From NCBI RefSeq assembly GCF_016735515.1, contig NZ_JAERQZ010000001.1:496001-560000 (forward strand): 64,000 nt of DNA, written 5' to 3'. This DNA is from Piscinibacter sp. HJYY11. GTDB lineage: Bacteria; Pseudomonadota; Gammaproteobacteria; Burkholderiales; Burkholderiaceae_C. The notes under the pieces are model-generated. The model saw only the letters and a list, made by a program, of their open reading frames with translations. It searched no databases and was not told the origin of the DNA. Of this stretch, positions 12,675 to 21,481 are shown piece after piece. The position numbers and the translations under genes were made by a program. The stretch's first letter is position 1. Each line of letters starts with the position of its first letter.

Positions 12675-13120
12675 ACCCTTCGCTTTCGCTCTCGATCGGC
12701 GTGCTCGCGCAGCAGACCGGTTGCACCGTGCCCACCATCCGCTACTACGAAGAGATCGGCCTGCTGCCGATCGGGCCACGCACCGAGGCCGGCCGCCGGT
12801 TCTACGGCCAGGGCGCAGTGCGGCGCCTGACCTTCATCCGCCGCTGCCGCGACTTCGGGTTCTCGATCGAGCAGGTGCGCGAGCTGGTCGGCCTCGTCGA
12901 TGCGCCAGACCGTCCCTGTGCCGAGCTGCGCGACATCACCGCGAAGCACTTGCAGGCCCTGCGCGCGAAGCTCAGCGAGCTGCAGGCGCTGGAAGCGAGC
13001 ATGGCCAGGTTCGTCGGCAACTGCGACGCCGCCTGCGCCGGCGGTGCCACCGTCGACTGCACGATCCTCGAAGACCTCGGCGGACCGGTGCCTCCGCATG
13101 CCCCACGTGCTTGTTGTTAG
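12671..13120 (+). CDS. ZntR-like MerR-family metal regulator
   Basis: This is a 149-residue MerR-family activator. The DNA-binding part reads IGVLAQQTGCTVPTIRYYEE. The key sensor position carries Cys (DRPCAEL), as in the divalent-metal sensors ZntR, CadR and MerR and unlike CueR. The metal loop has NCDAACAGG then VDCTILED, and the extreme C-terminus has another Cys pair (ACC). This predicts a Zn/Cd/Pb/Hg type response. It is co-translated with the MerF-like membrane protein and presumably activates the 19-bp-spacer promoter upstream. Confidence 0.88.
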   Translation: MNPSLSLSIGVLAQQTGCTVPTIRYYEEIGLLPIGPRTEAGRRFYGQGAVRRLTFIRRCRDFGFSIEQVRELVGLVDAPDRPCAELRDITAKHLQALRAKLSELQALEASMARFVGNCDAACAGGATVDCTILEDLGGPVPPHAPRACC

Positions 13121-13138
13121 CCACGCCTGAATACCCAG

Positions 13139-13156
13139 GTACACCAAGCGGTGTAC
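13139..13156. promoter_or_regulatory. perfect inverted repeat, possible operator
   Basis: GTACACC-AAGC-GGTGTAC is a perfect 7-bp dyad. It lies in the short gap between the ZntR-like gene and the secreted hydrolase at 13252. It could be an operator for that hydrolase. As RNA it would form a small hairpin, but there is no T-run, so an intrinsic terminator is unlikely. Confidence 0.4.
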
Positions 13157-13251
13157 TCAAGCCAAGACCGCCCCAGAAGCACTAGATTCGCGCGCCTTTG
13201 AAACGGTTCATCACCGTCGAGGTTTCATCCACCCACACAAGGGAGACAAGC

Positions 13252-14955
13252 GTGACTCTGCAGCTCATGGCGCGTGCGCGTGCCGTCGTTCATGGAGCCT
13301 GTGCCGCCGCCGTGCTGGCAACGGGCCTTCTCATCCACCCAGGCGGCGAGGCCGCGGTGCCCAGCCCCACGGTGGTCGGGCCCGTGCCCTCCCAGGCCCC
13401 GGGCAGCGCCTCGCGTGACTACCCGTGGATGTCGACGATGCACAACCTCGCCGCGGTCGGCTACGTCGAGGAGGAGTACTTCATTGAAGGCACGGCCAAC
13501 CGCTACAACACCGCGGTGCCGCTGGGCACCAACGGCTCGGTCGTCAGCAGCGGCCACCCGTACCGCACGCGCATCCTCGTGCGCCGCCCGGTGAGCCCGT
13601 GGAAGTTCAACGGCACCGTGCTCGCCGAGTGGCAGAACGTGACCGCCGGCTACGACCTCGACGCGATGTGGGGCGCCTCGTTCGAGCACATCACCCGCTC
13701 GGGCTACGCGTGGGTGGGCATCTCGGCCCAGCGCGTGGGCGTGCAGGGCACGCCCAACGGCCTGCGGAACTGGAGCACCACGCGCTACGGCACGCTCGAC
13801 GTGACGGCCGGCGGCACGGTGGTCGACGACTCGCTCTCCTACGACATCTACGCCCAGGCGCTGCAGGCGCTGCGCCAGCCGACCGGCGTGCGCCCGCTCG
13901 GCAAGCTGGAGGCAAAACGGGTGCTCGCGATCGGCGCGTCGCAATCGGCGGGGCGGCTGCAGGTGTTCATCAACGCGCTGCACCCGCTGATCGGCGACCC
14001 GGTCGATGCCTACCTGCTCTACATCGGCGGCGGCCGGGTGCGCAGCGACCTCACGGTGCCGATCTTCAAGCTGATCTCCGAGACCGACGTGCCGCCGCAG
14101 GTGGCGAGCCGGCAACCCGACACGCCGCTGTTCCGTTTCTGGGAGGTGGCCGGCACCAGCCACTCGGGCCGCCGCACCGTGCTCAACACGCGGCCGCTGC
14201 TCGCACGCGACGGCGTGGCGCCCACGGTCGGCGACTGCGCCCGCCCGCCGTACCCGCGCGTGCCCATCCAGTACGTCATCAACGCGGTCTACGACCACAT
14301 GGTGCGCTGGGTGCGCGATGGGGTGCAGCCGCCGAGCGCACCGCCCATCACCACCGAAGGTGCGGTGATCCAGCGTGACGCGTACGGCAACGCGCTCGGC
14401 GGCATCCGCCTCGCGGAGTTCGCGGTGCCCACCGCGCTCAACAGCGGCGCCAACACCGGCGCGGCCTTCTGCATCCTGTATGGCACCTACATCCCGTTCG
14501 AGCAGAGCCTGATCGACCAGCTCTACCCCACGCACGGCAGCTATGTGGCGCCGGTCTTCACGCAGGCCCACGACACCGTGCGCGACGGCTACGTGCTCTG
14601 GCAGGACGCGCTGCGCACCAAGCACCTCGCCGCGCATTCCATCGTGGGCCACGGCACGCCGTGCAGCGCCACCTGCCGCGCCGCGCAGGACCTGCTGGAG
14701 GCGAGCTACTTCTACCTCTACACCAGCGGCGCCGACGACGAACTGACGCACAAGGTGATTCGCGTCATCAAGGCCCTGTCGCGCGGCGATGCCACCGGCG
14801 GGCAGACGCAGGCGGTCGCCCACAAGCTCGTGCGCCACACGCTCAACGACTACATCGACGACGTGCAGCGGCTGCAGGCGAAGGGCCGCCTCTCGCAGGT
14901 GTCGGCCAGCGAGCTGGTGAACGGGGCCAGCGCCATCCTGGCGACGCTGCCCTGA
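13252..14955 (+). CDS. secreted alpha/beta hydrolase domain protein
   Basis: This 567-residue protein has an N-terminal export signal (~1-38, Ala/Leu-rich, ending near GGEAAV). It resembles the alpha/beta hydrolase domain family seen in many proteobacteria. The likely nucleophile elbow is GASQSAGR around residues 230-232. The GTG start at 13252 is chosen because AAGGGAGA precedes it at good spacing; the frame is open further upstream. Five Cys in the second half could form disulfides after export, which fits the nearby dsbD. Substrate unknown; an ester of a bulky compound is possible. Confidence 0.75.
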   Translation: MTLQLMARARAVVHGACAAAVLATGLLIHPGGEAAVPSPTVVGPVPSQAPGSASRDYPWMSTMHNLAAVGYVEEEYFIEGTANRYNTAVPLGTNGSVVSSGHPYRTRILVRRPVSPWKFNGTVLAEWQNVTAGYDLDAMWGASFEHITRSGYAWVGISAQRVGVQGTPNGLRNWSTTRYGTLDVTAGGTVVDDSLSYDIYAQALQALRQPTGVRPLGKLEAKRVLAIGASQSAGRLQVFINALHPLIGDPVDAYLLYIGGGRVRSDLTVPIFKLISETDVPPQVASRQPDTPLFRFWEVAGTSHSGRRTVLNTRPLLARDGVAPTVGDCARPPYPRVPIQYVINAVYDHMVRWVRDGVQPPSAPPITTEGAVIQRDAYGNALGGIRLAEFAVPTALNSGANTGAAFCILYGTYIPFEQSLIDQLYPTHGSYVAPVFTQAHDTVRDGYVLWQDALRTKHLAAHSIVGHGTPCSATCRAAQDLLEASYFYLYTSGADDELTHKVIRVIKALSRGDATGGQTQAVAHKLVRHTLNDYIDDVQRLQAKGRLSQVSASELVNGASAILATLP

Positions 14956-15056
14956 ATCGGCGCCTTCCTACTTCGCGGTCGCGCCTGGGCTGACAGCCAG
15001 GGTGCGGCCGCCGTTCTACCTTGTGGCGTCCGTTTGTCACTACAAAGGAGCCAAGC

Positions 15057-15245
15057 ATGTCCGACAGCAAGGAAAAGAGCGGCGGCCAGGACCGCAAGCG
15101 CATCAACATCAACCAGGACTACGAGGTGCGCGACTGGGCCAAGGCGCTCAACACGACGCCCGAGAAGCTCAAGGAAGCGGTGAAGCAGGTCGGCGACCGC
15201 GCCGAGGCGGTCGAGCGCCACCTGAAGGGGCGCGACGCGAAGTAG
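15057..15245 (+). CDS. DUF3606 family small protein
   Basis: This is a 62-residue hydrophilic protein that starts MSDSKEKSGGQDRKRININ and continues with DYEVRDWAKALNTTPEKLKEAV. This matches the DUF3606 pattern, in which a short basic N-terminus precedes a helix-turn-helix-like helical pair. A strong AAAGGAG ribosome site supports the ATG at 15057. Function is unknown; members are small soluble proteins common in soil proteobacteria. It stands alone between the hydrolase and a convergent ModA-like gene. Confidence 0.85.
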   Translation: MSDSKEKSGGQDRKRININQDYEVRDWAKALNTTPEKLKEAVKQVGDRAEAVERHLKGRDAK

Positions 15246-15260
15246 GCGAGCGAAGGGCGC

Positions 15261-15956
15261 TCAGCCCTTCGGCGCGTCCATCCCGTGCCGGCGCTTGAGC
15301 TCGGCCGTGCTGTCGGCCGACATGAAGTCGAGCACCGCATGCGCCTGCGGATGCTGCGCCTTGGCGGCCACGGCGCCGGTGAAGGTGGTGGTGATGGCCA
15401 GCCCCGGCGGCATGCCGCCGACGAGCGTGATGCCGTCCAGGTTCATCAGCTCGCTCAACTGCTGGAAGCCGAGGGCCACCTCGCCACTGGCGACGAGCGA
15501 TCCCACCGGCACACCGGCGCGCGCCTGCACCAGGCGGGGCTTGAGTGTTTCGGCCAGGCCCCAGCGCTCGAAGAGTTTCAGCAAGGCCGTGCCGCTCGGG
15601 CCGGTCGAGTAGCCGATCGACGCAGCCTCCAGCACCGCGCGGCGCAGCGCGTCTTCGGAGGCGATGTCGGGCACGGGCACGCCCGCCCGCACGGCGATCG
15701 CGACCGACGAATCGACGATCGGGCGGCGGCTCGCGGCCAGCACATGGCCGGCCGCCGCGAGCTTGTCGATTGCATCGCTGGCCAGGAAGACGAGATCGAA
15801 GGCCTCACCCGCTTCCACGCGCCTGGCCGCGTCCACGCCGCCCACGGATTCGACCTGCACCTCCACGCCGTGCGCCTGCTGGTAGAGGCTCGCCAGCTCG
15901 GCCAGCACCTGGCGGGTGGCCATCGAGGAAATTGCGCGCAAGGGGGTGGTGCTCAT
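15261..15956 (-). CDS. ModA-like substrate-binding domain protein
   Basis: This 231-residue protein has the periplasmic-binding-protein type II fold of molybdate binders (ISSMATRQVLAELASLYQ, FDLVFLASDAIDKLAAAGH, GYSTGPSGTALLKLF, VASGEVALGFQQLSEL). Unlike ModA it shows no signal peptide: it begins MSTTPLRAIS and goes straight into the first strand. It may therefore act in the cytoplasm, or a longer start may have been lost. No permease or ATPase gene lies beside it. The ligand is unknown. Confidence 0.8.
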   Translation of the reverse strand: MSTTPLRAISSMATRQVLAELASLYQQAHGVEVQVESVGGVDAARRVEAGEAFDLVFLASDAIDKLAAAGHVLAASRRPIVDSSVAIAVRAGVPVPDIASEDALRRAVLEAASIGYSTGPSGTALLKLFERWGLAETLKPRLVQARAGVPVGSLVASGEVALGFQQLSELMNLDGITLVGGMPPGLAITTTFTGAVAAKAQHPQAHAVLDFMSADSTAELKRRHGMDAPKG

Positions 15957-16093
15957 GCGGATGCCGAAGAAGTGCCGAAGGAGCGACGATTCTGGGCGCG
16001 CACCAGGCCATCGCCTAGCAGGGGCTCGTCCTAGCTGATATGCACGAACGGCATGGCAGCGCCAGAATCAAGCGCAGCCACAGGAGCCTGACG

Positions 16094-16567
16094 ATGAGCG
16101 ACGACCCTTCCCACGATCCGCGCTGGAAGCACGACGGCGTGCGCGTGGTGCCCGCCGATTCGCTCGACGCCAACACCGCACAGACGCCCGGCATGGACCG
16201 CAAGGCCGCCATCAACTTCGCGCGCGTCGGTGCGCAGAAGCTGTGGGCCGGTACGGTGCACATCCACGCCAATGCCAAGACCGGCGCGCATCACCACGGG
16301 CCGCTCGAGAGCGTGATCTACGTGGTGAAGGGCCGGGCGCGCATGCGCTGGGGCGAGCAGCTCGAGTTCACCGCCGAGGCCGGCCCGGGCGACTTCATCT
16401 ACGTGCCGCCCTTCGTGCCGCACCAGGAGATCAACGCCAGCCGCACCGAGACGCTCGAGTGCGTGCTGGTGCGAAGCGATGGCGAGGCGGTGGCCGTCAA
16501 CCTCGACATCGAGCCGGCCGAGCCGCCGGAAGAGGTGCGCTGGGTCGACCCCACGCACCCTGGGTGA
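16094..16567 (+). CDS. cupin domain protein
   Basis: This is a 157-residue soluble single-domain cupin. Motif 1 contains the metal-ligand His cluster (GAHHHGPLESVIYVVKG) and motif 2 is GDFIYVPPFVPHQE, so a metal site is expected. The ATG at 16094 follows an AGGAG ribosome site. Reaction and substrate cannot be told from the sequence; small cupins of this type include dioxygenases, isomerases and sugar-binding proteins. It is convergent with the redoxin gene, ending 7 nt before that stop. Confidence 0.85.
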   Translation: MSDDPSHDPRWKHDGVRVVPADSLDANTAQTPGMDRKAAINFARVGAQKLWAGTVHIHANAKTGAHHHGPLESVIYVVKGRARMRWGEQLEFTAEAGPGDFIYVPPFVPHQEINASRTETLECVLVRSDGEAVAVNLDIEPAEPPEEVRWVDPTHPG

Positions 16568-16574
16568 CGCGGCC

Positions 16575-17198
16575 TCAGTCGCCGTACTTCACCGAGCAGC
16601 CATAGGGCCGGGTGTTCGCCTGCGCCACCTTGCGGTTGGCCGCCACGTCGGCGAGGGCCAGCTTGACGTAGTTGTCGGCCTTGGGGATGTCGCTCGCGTT
16701 GCTGCTGGGGATGCTGTCGATGCCGCCCTTGTAGACGAGGTTGCCGGCGGCGTTGATCACGTAGAGGTGCGGCGTGGTGCGGGCCTCGTAGGCCTTGCCC
16801 ACCTTGCCGTCGCTGTCGAGCAGCACCGCGGTCGGGGCCGCGCCGCGCTGCTGGTTGAGCTTCAGCGCCTCAGGCCCGCTCACATGGCCCTGCGAGCCGG
16901 GGTACGACGAGATCACCTGCAGCCACACCACGCCGTTGGCGGTGGCTTCCTTCTGCAGCTTGGGGATGTTGCCGCTCTGGTCGTAGTGCTTGCGCACGAA
17001 CGGGCACTCGTGGTTCGTCCACTCGAGCACCACCGTCTTGCCCTTGTAGGCCGAGAGGCTCACCGGCTTGCCGTCGGCACCTTGCACGGTGAAGGCCGGC
17101 GCCGGCTGGTCGAGCGTGGCCACTGCGTGGGCGGCGAAGGGAACGAAGGCCCAGGCCGTGGCGAGGGCGAGCAGGCATTGGCGGCGGAAGTGGGTCAT
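16575..17198 (-). CDS. exported thioredoxin-fold peroxiredoxin-like protein
   Basis: This is a 207-residue periplasmic protein with a signal peptide (to AAHAV, ~26). The redoxin domain begins DQPAPAFTVQGADGKPVSL. The active-site region NHECPFVRKHY has one Cys in the peroxiredoxin-like position rather than a CXXC, and a second Cys lies near the C-terminus (YGCSVKYGD). It sits 25 nt downstream of dsbD on the same strand, so DsbD probably supplies its electrons. A role in periplasmic peroxide or thiol reduction is inferred. Confidence 0.85.
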   Translation of the reverse strand: MTHFRRQCLLALATAWAFVPFAAHAVATLDQPAPAFTVQGADGKPVSLSAYKGKTVVLEWTNHECPFVRKHYDQSGNIPKLQKEATANGVVWLQVISSYPGSQGHVSGPEALKLNQQRGAAPTAVLLDSDGKVGKAYEARTTPHLYVINAAGNLVYKGGIDSIPSSNASDIPKADNYVKLALADVAANRKVAQANTRPYGCSVKYGD

Positions 17199-17223
17199 GG
17201 AGTCCTCCTGTGGAAAAAGGCGG

Positions 17224-19341
17224 TCAGGGTGAAGCCGGCGCCTTCAGCGCCGCGAGAACGAGATCGGGGGTCAGCAGCTGGGGCAGCACCTGCGGCTGCG
17301 CCTGTGCGCCCGGCGGGTAGAAGAGGTAGAGCGGCACCCCGCTGCGGCCGTGCTCGGCGAGCAGCTTGGTGATGCGCTCGTCGCCGCGCGTCCAATCGCC
17401 CTTGAGGCGCGTGATGCCGGCCTGGCGGAACGCGTCGTCCACATGCGCGGGCGAGAGCGCCACCCGTTCGTTGACGAGGCAGGTGATGCACCAGTCGGCG
17501 GTGAGGTTCACGAAGACCGGCTTGCCTTCCTGCCGCAGCGTGGCCAGGCGCTCGGGGGTGTAGGGCTCCCAGCCACCGTGGGCCGCGGCGGTGGTGGCCT
17601 GGGGCGCGTTGGTCGTGCCCGTCACGCCGAGCGTGCCGAAGCCCACGGCGCCCACCACCAGCAAGGTCGCGATGGCCGCAGACGCATGGCGACCCCGCGG
17701 GCCGAGGTCACGCGTGTTGCTGTAGAGCCAGGCCGCGAGGGCCAGGCCGATCGCACCGGCAAGCGCGACGGCCAGCGCTTCCGGGCCCGCCTGGCGCGCC
17801 AGCACCCAGGCCAGCCACGCGGCGCTCGCATACATCGGGAAGGCAAGGGCCTGTTTCAGCCGGTCCATCCACGCGCCGGGGCGGGGCAGGCGGCGTTGCA
17901 GCGCAGGCCATTCGCACAGCAGCAGGTAGGGAAGGGCGAGGCCCAGGCCGAGGGCGAGGAACACGGCCAGCGTCACCCCCGCCGGCTGCGTGACCGCATA
18001 GCCGATCGCCACACCCATGAAAGGCGCGGTGCACGGCGTGGCCACCACGGTCGCGAGCACGCCGGTGAAGAAGCTGCCGCGCAAGCCCGGCTGCGACGCG
18101 AGCCCCTGGCCGATGCCGGCGGCGCTGCCGCCGAGGTTCACCACGCCCGAGAGGCTCAGGCCCACCGCAAACATCAGCAGGGCGACCAGCAGCACGAACA
18201 CCGGCGACTGGAACTGGAAGCCCCAGCCCACGCTGTCGCCGCCGGCCTTGAGCGCGATGAGCACCCCCGCGAGCGCCGCGAAGCTTGCCAGCACGCCGGC
18301 GAGATACGCGAGCCCGTGCAGCCGCACCACGCGGCGTGAACCCTGTGCCGTGTGCAGCAGCGAGAGCACCTTGATCGTGAGCACCGGGAACACGCAGGGC
18401 ATCAGGTTGAGGATCAGGCCGCCGAGCAGCGCGAGGCCGAGGGCCAGCCACAGCGAGGGCTGATCGGCCGACGGCGCTGAAGCGGCTGCCGTGCCGGGCG
18501 CCGCAGCCGACACCGGCACCGGCGTGAGCGAGGCCGGGTCGTGGCCGATGGCAAGCGACTGCACGGGCTTGCCGTCCTTCAGCAGCACGAGCACGCCGTC
18601 GACATCGTCGCCGGCTTTCGGTGCGTTGTCGCCCGGCGTGATGACGAGCCTGGCCTGCTGAAGCTGCTGCGGCTCGGCGTGGGCGACGAGGCCCCACTTG
18701 CGCGCGAAGAAATAGGCGCCGTCGTGGGCGGGCGCGGCCTTGGGCACGGCGAGCTGCAGCTTGCCGCCGTCGAGCTGCCAGCTGGCGGGCTCGCCACGCT
18801 GAGGCACACGCGCCTGGGCTTGCTGCAGCAACGAGGCATCGCCACTCGGCGTGGCGGCGGTGCCAACCGGCAGCGTCAACGACAGCGTGGCGTTTTGCGG
18901 GATGCAGACGTCGTTGCACACCAGCCAGTCGACTTTTGCCTTCAGCTCGAAACGATCGCCATCGCGCAGCCCCGTGGGCACCTGCACGACCGAGGGCAGC
19001 GTCACCTCGTCGGCATAGCCGTAGTTGGTGATCGGGCCGAGGCTGTAGCGCGAGGGCGTGGGCCAGTGGATGGGGCTTGCGGTGGCACCGGCCGGCAGCG
19101 TCCAGGCGATGGTGGTGGGCAGGCCCGAGTCGCCGGGGTTGACCCAGTAGGTGTGCCAGTGGGGAATGATCTTCTGCTGCAAGCCGACCAGCAGCGACTG
19201 GCCGGGTTGCACGGTGGCCGCGGCCGAGACGAGGCGCACCTCGACCTGCTCGGTCTTCGCTGTGGCCTGCGCATGCGCCACGCACGGGGCGGCGAGGGCC
19301 AGCAGCAGGGCCGGCCAGAGGGTCGAGGCATTCAGAGGCAT
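17224..19341 (-). CDS. dsbD: thiol:disulfide interchange protein DsbD
   Basis: This inner-membrane electron conduit passes electrons from cytoplasmic thioredoxin to periplasmic partners. After the signal peptide comes an N-terminal DsbD-alpha domain (VDWLVCNDVCIPQNATL, Cys pair), then eight membrane helices with the conserved NLMPCVFPVL and VVATPCTAPFMG Cys. A C-terminal thioredoxin-like domain has DWCITCLVNE (CITC). Length (705 residues) suits DsbD/ScsB-type proteins. The ATG at 19341 gives a clean signal peptide; a GTG at 19386 is also possible. It forms an operon with the redoxin at 16575. Confidence 0.92.
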   Translation of the reverse strand: MPLNASTLWPALLLALAAPCVAHAQATAKTEQVEVRLVSAAATVQPGQSLLVGLQQKIIPHWHTYWVNPGDSGLPTTIAWTLPAGATASPIHWPTPSRYSLGPITNYGYADEVTLPSVVQVPTGLRDGDRFELKAKVDWLVCNDVCIPQNATLSLTLPVGTAATPSGDASLLQQAQARVPQRGEPASWQLDGGKLQLAVPKAAPAHDGAYFFARKWGLVAHAEPQQLQQARLVITPGDNAPKAGDDVDGVLVLLKDGKPVQSLAIGHDPASLTPVPVSAAAPGTAAASAPSADQPSLWLALGLALLGGLILNLMPCVFPVLTIKVLSLLHTAQGSRRVVRLHGLAYLAGVLASFAALAGVLIALKAGGDSVGWGFQFQSPVFVLLVALLMFAVGLSLSGVVNLGGSAAGIGQGLASQPGLRGSFFTGVLATVVATPCTAPFMGVAIGYAVTQPAGVTLAVFLALGLGLALPYLLLCEWPALQRRLPRPGAWMDRLKQALAFPMYASAAWLAWVLARQAGPEALAVALAGAIGLALAAWLYSNTRDLGPRGRHASAAIATLLVVGAVGFGTLGVTGTTNAPQATTAAAHGGWEPYTPERLATLRQEGKPVFVNLTADWCITCLVNERVALSPAHVDDAFRQAGITRLKGDWTRGDERITKLLAEHGRSGVPLYLFYPPGAQAQPQVLPQLLTPDLVLAALKAPASP

Positions 19342-19518
19342 GTGGAAACGGGAAGTGCCGGGGCGTGCCCGGCTTCGACCGCGCACAGCGGCGGATGTTG
19401 CACTTTCAGCAGCGTCCTCTCAAGGATTGCGGGATTCGAGCCAGATCGCCTGCGGTAGTTCAACAAGCTCGGTTCTGGCGGGGGCAGGGTGCAAGTCCTG
19501 CGCCACCGCCCGGTCGGC

Positions 19519-21477
19519 TCATTGGGGCTCGACGAGCGGGAAGACGCGGTCGAAGCGGTCGAGCATCGCGAAGAGCGCCGCCACCCGGCGGGCGTCGCCG
19601 TCGATGCGCACCAGGCCGCCTTGCAGCGCCGCCTGCAGGGTGGTGCGCTGCTGGGCGATGTCGTCGAGCGTCGTGCGCGCCAGCGTCAGGGTGGCGTGGG
19701 CCTGCGGGTCCTGCGCGCCCGGCACGTGGGTGAGGGCGCTGTTTTCCAGGTTGAGCAGGTGCTGCTGGTTCGTGTCGGTGAAGCGCCAGTTGAGCACGAT
19801 GCGCTGGCCGTCTGCCTTGGCCGCGTCGAACCGCACGCCGAGGGAGTCGAAGAAGAGGCCGAGCGGCAGCGCACGCGCCATGTCGCCCGACTGCGGCCCG
19901 CGTGCGGGCAGGCGCGGCACGCCGTGGCGCAGCTCGGCGGCGCCTTGCAGGAAGGCGTTGCGCGCGGTGGCCGACTCCTGCTGGTAGCCGAGCTGCTCGT
20001 AGGCGTCGGCCGCGAGCGCACGGGCCTCGCGGTGGGCCGGATCGGCGTAGACGAGCTGCGAGGCGACCTGCGCCACCCAGCGGTATTCGCCGCGGGCGAA
20101 GTCTTCGCGCGCCCGGCGCAGCACGGCGTCTGCGCCGCCCATGTACTCGACGGCCTTGCGCGCTGCCGCCACCGGCGGCAGCGCTTCCAGCCGTGCCGGG
20201 TTGCCGTCGTAGTGGCCGAGATAGCGCTGGTAGACGGCGCGCACGTTGTGCTTGAGGTGGCCGTAGAACGGGCGCGTCGACCACTCGGTGGCGAGCGACG
20301 GCGGAAGCTGGAGGCGATCGGCCGCCTCGTCGGCTGGCACGCCGTGGTTCATCAGCCGCACGCTCTGGTCGTGCAGGTACTTGTAGGCGTCGCGCTGTTT
20401 CCGCAGCATGGCCTGCAGCCGGTCGTGGCCCCAGACGGGCCAATGGTGCTGGGCGATGAGGATGTCGCTCTCGTTGCCGAAGCGCTGCAGCGCCTCGCCG
20501 ATGTGGCGAGACCAGGCCAGCGCATCGCGCACCTGCGCCCCGCGCATGGGCAGCAGGTTGTGCAGGTTCTGCGTCACGATCTCGGCCATGTTGAGCACGC
20601 GCAGCTGCGGGAAGTGCATGACCATCTCGGCCGGTGCCTCGGCCTCCGGCGTGAGCGCGAACACGATGTCGATGCCGTCGATGCGAAGCCGTTCGACGGG
20701 CTGCGACACCAGCCGCGTCGGTGCGATCAGGCTCACCGTGCCGGGCGGCCCGGCCTTGCCGAGCCCCGCGTCGACCTGGCCCCGTTCGCCACGCGGCAGC
20801 AGCGTGCCGAACTGGTAATGCGAGCGGCGGGCCATCGCCGGGCCGGCGATCACGTTCTCGCCCACGGCTTCTTCGAGGAAGCCGGCCGGTGCGATGACCT
20901 GCACTCGCCCGGCCGTCACCTCGGCCTCGTCGACCACGCCGCGCACGCCGCCGAAGTGATCGGCATGGCTGTGGGTGTAGACCACGGCCACCACCGGCTT
21001 GCGCGGGCGGTGCTTGAAATAGAGCGAGAGGCCGGCGCGTGCCGTCTCCACCGAGAGCAGGGGGTCGATGACGATCAGGCCGCTGTCGCCTTCGACGATG
21101 GTCATGTTGGCCAGGTCGAGCCCGCGCAGCTGGTAGAGGCGGTCGGTGACCTTGAAGAGACCATTCGCGAGGTTGAGCCGCGCATGGCGCCACAGCGCCG
21201 GGTTGACGGTGTCGGGGGCTTCTTCGCGCTGCAGGAAGTCGTAGTCGCGCAGGCGCCAGATCGGGCGGCCGCCCGGGCCTTCGACGACGAGGTCGGTGGC
21301 GTCTTCGATCAGGCCGCGCGTCGCGTCATCGAAGGCCTGTCGTCCGTCGGCGGGCAAGGTCGCGCGGGCGGCGTGCTGCAGGACCCACGTGGCCTCGGTG
21401 GCAGGCTTGGGCTGGGCGCTGGCGGCGCCGACGGCGAAGAGCCACGCCGCCATGGCGGCGGTGCGCAGGAGGCTCAT
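19519..21477 (-). CDS. exported alkyl sulfatase, metallo-beta-lactamase fold (SdsA-like)
   Basis: This 652-residue enzyme is predicted to hydrolyse primary alkyl sulfates such as dodecyl sulfate to the alcohol and sulfate. A signal peptide (to ASAQ, ~22) directs it to the periplasm. The binuclear zinc motif THSHADHFGG places ligands at H169, H171, D173 and H174. The middle region (PADEAADRLQLPPSL, RPFYGHLKHNVRAVYQRYLG) is the alkyl sulfatase dimerisation domain, and the C-terminus is SCP2-like. It begins 4 nt after the Bug-type binder and is the last gene of the ligase/dehydrogenase operon. The LysR gene facing that operon recalls the SdsA/SdsB arrangement of Pseudomonas. Confidence 0.9.
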   Translation of the reverse strand: MSLLRTAAMAAWLFAVGAASAQPKPATEATWVLQHAARATLPADGRQAFDDATRGLIEDATDLVVEGPGGRPIWRLRDYDFLQREEAPDTVNPALWRHARLNLANGLFKVTDRLYQLRGLDLANMTIVEGDSGLIVIDPLLSVETARAGLSLYFKHRPRKPVVAVVYTHSHADHFGGVRGVVDEAEVTAGRVQVIAPAGFLEEAVGENVIAGPAMARRSHYQFGTLLPRGERGQVDAGLGKAGPPGTVSLIAPTRLVSQPVERLRIDGIDIVFALTPEAEAPAEMVMHFPQLRVLNMAEIVTQNLHNLLPMRGAQVRDALAWSRHIGEALQRFGNESDILIAQHHWPVWGHDRLQAMLRKQRDAYKYLHDQSVRLMNHGVPADEAADRLQLPPSLATEWSTRPFYGHLKHNVRAVYQRYLGHYDGNPARLEALPPVAAARKAVEYMGGADAVLRRAREDFARGEYRWVAQVASQLVYADPAHREARALAADAYEQLGYQQESATARNAFLQGAAELRHGVPRLPARGPQSGDMARALPLGLFFDSLGVRFDAAKADGQRIVLNWRFTDTNQQHLLNLENSALTHVPGAQDPQAHATLTLARTTLDDIAQQRTTLQAALQGGLVRIDGDARRVAALFAMLDRFDRVFPLVEPQ

Positions 21478-21481
21478 GCTG

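Noticed and set aside
13198..13251. Longer N-terminus of the secreted hydrolase starting at 13198
   Set aside because: AAGGGAGA is placed for GTG 13252, and the extra residues would precede and disturb the export signal.
19440..19505. tRNA-like pieces (GGTAGTTCAA and GCAGGGTGCAAGTCCTGC)
   Set aside because: No matching acceptor stem or anticodon arm could be formed and the T-loop lacks the TTC sequence. Not a functional tRNA; a remnant cannot be shown.
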